Of a DNA stretch of 64,000 bases, positions 61,086-64,000 are shown in pieces (the first letter of the stretch is position 1; every line of letters starts with the position of its first letter). Origin of the DNA: Diabrotica undecimpunctata. Its lineage: Eukaryota > Arthropoda > Insecta > Coleoptera > Chrysomelidae. The DNA is taken from the NCBI RefSeq assembly GCF_040954645.1, contig NC_092803.1:121973961-122037960 (forward strand), given 5' to 3'. Under the pieces are notes generated by a model. The model did no database searches and had not been told where the DNA came from. It saw only the letters and a program-made list of their open reading frames with translations. Position numbers and translations under genes: made by a program.

Positions 61086-63320
61086 TTATATACTTACTTA
61101 CTTAATCAGTAGACCCATTTGTACCTTTCGGTGTTGGGCCGTTTATAATACAATTCATTAAATTACAATATTTGACAGTCTTCTGAGATGTCCTAGCTCT
61201 TAACGAACTTTCTCCATTTCTTCCTATTGGATGCCATCTGTGTTGCTTCCTGCCAAGTCTCACCCTTACTCTGCAGTATCTGCGAGATGTCACTGTTCCA
61301 TTCTTTAATGGGTCTTCCTCTTCTGTTCTTCCCTATTGGTTTGGCGTCCCACACTCTTTTTACTTGTCTATTATTGTCCATCCGGGTTAGATGTCCGAAC
61401 CATGCCAATTTTTTCTCCTTGATTGAGTCGAGTATCGGTTTGATTTTGAGTCTTTCTCTTATTTCTTAATTTCTGATTCTATCAGTTCTTTTTACTCCGA
61501 TCGTTCTTCTGAGGTATTTCATCTCTGCTGCCTGAATTCTGCTCTGATGTCTTTTGTTTAATATCCAATTTTCTGCTCCATATGTCACTGTAGGTCTATA
61601 TATTGTTTTGTATGTTGTCATCTTGGTCTTTGTTGATATTTCTTTGTTATTAAGGAATCCTCTATTTAGTGCTTGGAATAGTTTTCTTGTGTTTTCCACT
61701 CTGTTGTTAAGATCGTCCTCGATGTCTCCTTTGTTGTTGATTACTGTTCCTAAGTATTTGTATGAATTTGTCTGTCTTATTTTTTGTTGGTCTATTATCA
61801 CTTCTATTTGATCTTCCGTCCCTTGTTTCCTTGATATTTTCATTATCTGAATCTTCTCGTTGTTTACGTTTAAGTTGTATTTGCTTGCTTTTAGGTTCCA
61901 TTTCTCTAAGTTGTATTTCAGTTTTTCTGCAGTTTCCGCAATTAATACTATGTCGTCTGCAAATATACATATCTCAGCATTTATCATTTGCAGTCTGTTC
62001 AAACCGATGCAGTATTTCTTGAATGTTTTCTTACATTCTTTCACTATCTCATCTATTACATTTATGAATAGCACTGGGCTAAGACTTACCCCTTGTCTAA
62101 CTCCTTGAGTTGTTTCAAATGGTTCTGACTGTATATTTAACATTCTTACTGTATTTGTTGTTTTCATGTATATACTCTTTGTTGCTTCTATCAGTTCTTC
62201 ACTTACTTGTTTCTTCTTTAGGCTTTCCCATATATCTTTTCTCTTGACTGAGTCGAATGCGTTTTCCATGTCTATAAAGCTCAGATATATTTCTCTATTT
62301 TTCTTTAAGGCTTTTTCTATTACTTGTTGCATGGTGAATATATGGTCTTGTGTGTTGTGTCCTTTCCTGAATCCACTTTGTACGTCCTCTAATTTATGTT
62401 CTATTTCTTTTCTAATTTTCCTTTCTATTATGGTTTCGTATACTTTTGCTGCTACACATAGTAGTGATATACCTCTATAGTTCTTACAGTCTCTTGTGTT
62501 TCCTTTCTTGTATATAGGTATAATTACTGAATTTGTTCATTCTCTGGATATTACTTTTCTCTTCCATATTAGGTTATATATGTATAACAATTTTTCTTTT
62601 GCTTTTACTCCTATATATTTCATCATTTCTGGTGCTACTTCATCGCTTCCTGGTGCTTTTCCAATCTTTATCTTTCTTATTGCTTCTTCCAGTTCTTCTT
62701 TTTCTATAGTTTCTGGATTTTCCGTGTTTCTCATGGATACTCTCTTGTTGTGGCTTTCCTTCTCCATTGTATTCGTTTGATTTCCATTCAGTATCAGCTG
62801 GAAATGTTCCCTCCATCTTTCCATTATTGTCTTATCGTCGTTTATTATTGTTCCATCCTTGTTCATTATTTGTTTTAGTTTCGTTTCTTTGTTGCTTCTT
62901 AGGTTTTTCAGTGTTCTGTAAAATAATTTTACGTTTTCTGTGTAGTTTTCTTTCATTTTTTCCCCGAATTTTTCCCAACTTTTCTTTTTCTCTTTCTTAA
63001 CTATCTCTTTAACTTTTGTTCTTTGTCTCTTATAATTTTCATATTTTTTTTGTGTTTTGTCTTGTATGTATTCTTTCCATAATTTCTTCTTTTCTTTTAT
63101 TTCTCTTTTCACTTCATCGTTCCACCAAGATGTTCGTTTCCCTCTGTTGTTATTTCTTGTAGTTCCACATATTGATTTAGCTGTTTTTATCATTGCATTT
63201 TTAAATTTTCCCCATTCTTCTTCTATTGTTTCTGTTATTTCATGTTCATTGTCCATCTCTTTCTCTAGGCCTTCTGAGTATCTTTTTTTCGTTGTTTCTT
63301 CCCTTAGTTTATAAATTTTT
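61086..63320 (-). mobile_element. 5'-truncated RTE-like LINE with (TAAG)n-type tail
   Basis: In the minus-strand direction the element starts near 63320, encodes the pre-RT linker, RT and C-terminus, and ends at 61086-61104 with AAGTAAGTAAGT rather than poly(A). The endonuclease domain is absent and upstream DNA is AT-rich with stops, as expected of a copy truncated during target-primed reverse transcription. Confidence 0.88.
61193..63310 (-). pseudogene. LINE ORF2 (RT and C-terminus), two nonsense mutations
   Basis: One frame runs through about 700 codons: REETTKKRYSEGLEKEMDNE, TSWWNDEVKREIKEKK, IGKAPGSDEVAPEMMKYIGV (fingers), IPIYKKGNTRDCKNYRGISL, LSFIDMENAFDSVKR (palm Asp), EICIFADDIVLIAET (catalytic FADD), YKYLGTVINNKGDIEDDLNN, YKTIYRPTVTYGAENWILNK, then KKLAWFGHLTRMDNNRQ and GRPIKEWNSDISQI. 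Two in-frame stops interrupt it: TGA at 62534-62536 (probably from Trp) and TAA at 61466-61468 (probably from Glu). No frameshift was seen, so the copy is rather young. A Glu/Lys-rich linker gives it unusual charge. Confidence 0.93.
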
Positions 63321-63569
63321 ATTATATAAATTCGTTATATAAATTTATACAAAAATTTAAAATTTGCCATCAACAAAAAATACATTACTCATGTCTCTTT
63401 AAAGCACTCTACTTTACTCTACTCTACTTTTTACTCTCACTAAAATTTGATTACAAAATAGTAATTAATGTGTTTACAAGTCATCACAATTTTGTTTAAA
63501 GTTGCTATTTTTCAATCTAAAAAAAGCAAAAAAGTTTCTAAAACTATTGTCTTGCGGCATGTTTAAAGG

Positions 63570-63960
63570 CGTGTTGACACGATCCAAGAATGCTTGGATT
63601 CCAACTTGGACCAAGTGGACTTGTACAAGTGTACTTGTTTCAAGTTAGTTGCCACAGTTAAATGACTTGGATGTCAAATAACCATTGTAAAGATTGTGGA
63701 AGGTGTTCTAGTGGTTGCTGATATGTTGATACATGAGCTTAAAATCCAGAAAAAAGGAATAAAAAGGAAAAAATGCCGCACTTCTTGCATCCGTATTTTT
63801 ATATTCCTTTATCCGTACATTACATAATGCTTCCTTAGCTTCGTATAACTCCATGAATCTAACACGTTCCCTTTCAGACCATTTTCTTTTTGTGTTTACT
63901 TCTCGTTTTCGATTTTTCGACGACACCGACGGCAATTTAATTTTACATTACCACACTACT
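63570..63960 (-). pseudogene. MADF-domain fragment, probably Harbinger-related
   Basis: From ATG at 63935 leftward: KRKWSERERVRFMELYEAKE then ALCNVRIKEYKNTDARSAAF, the first half of a MADF (Myb/SANT-like) domain as found in the second protein of Harbinger transposons and in insect regulators. The domain breaks off after about 55 residues into unrelated sequence. Left of it, 63571-63620 contains GTGTTGACACGATCCAAG, a possible transposon end. It may be a non-autonomous Harbinger derivative, or exon 1 of a spliced gene; the window edge prevents a decision. Confidence 0.5.
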
Positions 63961-64000
63961 TGAATCCAAGGAAACCAGCGTCCTACTTAATACAAGTGTA

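Noticed and set aside
61227..63314. Several plus-strand hydrophobic frames
   Set aside because: They are antisense shadows of the minus-strand LINE reading frame, rich in Leu/Ser/Phe because the true strand is Lys/Glu-rich.

Overview
The window looks like insect nuclear DNA. It contains one complete odorant receptor of the insect-specific 7tm_6 family, split by six GT-AG introns, and is otherwise AT-rich and almost filled with transposons. The mobile elements are Penelope-like, several non-LTR clades, hAT, Tc1/mariner, DD41D and pogo types. A large-genome beetle would fit, but nothing I can read fixes the order. No prokaryotic or viral gene set and no CRISPR array is visible.

Layout, left to right. 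1-3275: a broken hAT (BED-finger) transposase running off the left edge, then a decayed DDE transposase. 4569-7553: a roughly 3 kb element with long imperfect terminal inverted repeats enclosing a broken cysteine-rich gene. 8560-15020: nested LINE fragments, one of them split at 10091-12853 by an old hAT element with a perfect 8-bp target duplication. 15138-31154: the odorant receptor gene, 398 codons in seven exons spread over 16 kb. Its introns hold an RNase H fragment, Penelope-like tails with hammerhead-ribozyme motifs, long (TA)n arrays, a Tc1 copy, a mariner remnant and a pogo-like element. 31155-39200: a second pogo/Tigger remnant, a 222-bp inverted pair of hammerhead motifs, a long foldback element and LINE remnants. 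39237-43435: a repeat array carrying an apparently intact DD41D transposon with TA target site and terminal repeats. 43436-53665: a hAT relic split by a Penelope-like insertion, further LINE relics and a mariner-like copy. 53820-55039: second copy of the foldback element. 55193-60740: a nearly full-length I-group-like LINE with poly(A) and 13-bp target duplication. 61086-63320: a 5'-truncated RTE-like LINE. 63570-63960: a MADF-domain fragment.

Function. The only host gene I can support is the odorant receptor. In insects such proteins pair with the co-receptor Orco to form a ligand-gated cation channel in sensory neuron dendrites. All else is mobile DNA of several ages. The youngest pieces appear to be the 55193-60740 LINE, the DD41D transposon and a tandem duplication at 23416-24604 whose unique parts are identical by eye.

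Most unusual signals: (1) an inverted pair of hammerhead-ribozyme cores whose one stem difference keeps base pairing; (2) hammerhead-like motifs in every Penelope-like tail seen, several of which border (TA)n arrays; (3) two diverged copies of a 1.2-kb foldback palindrome; (4) a cysteine-rich gene of unknown role inside a long-TIR element; (5) Pol III box-like tRNA-derived segments inside the DD41D transposon. All readings are by eye, without database searches.
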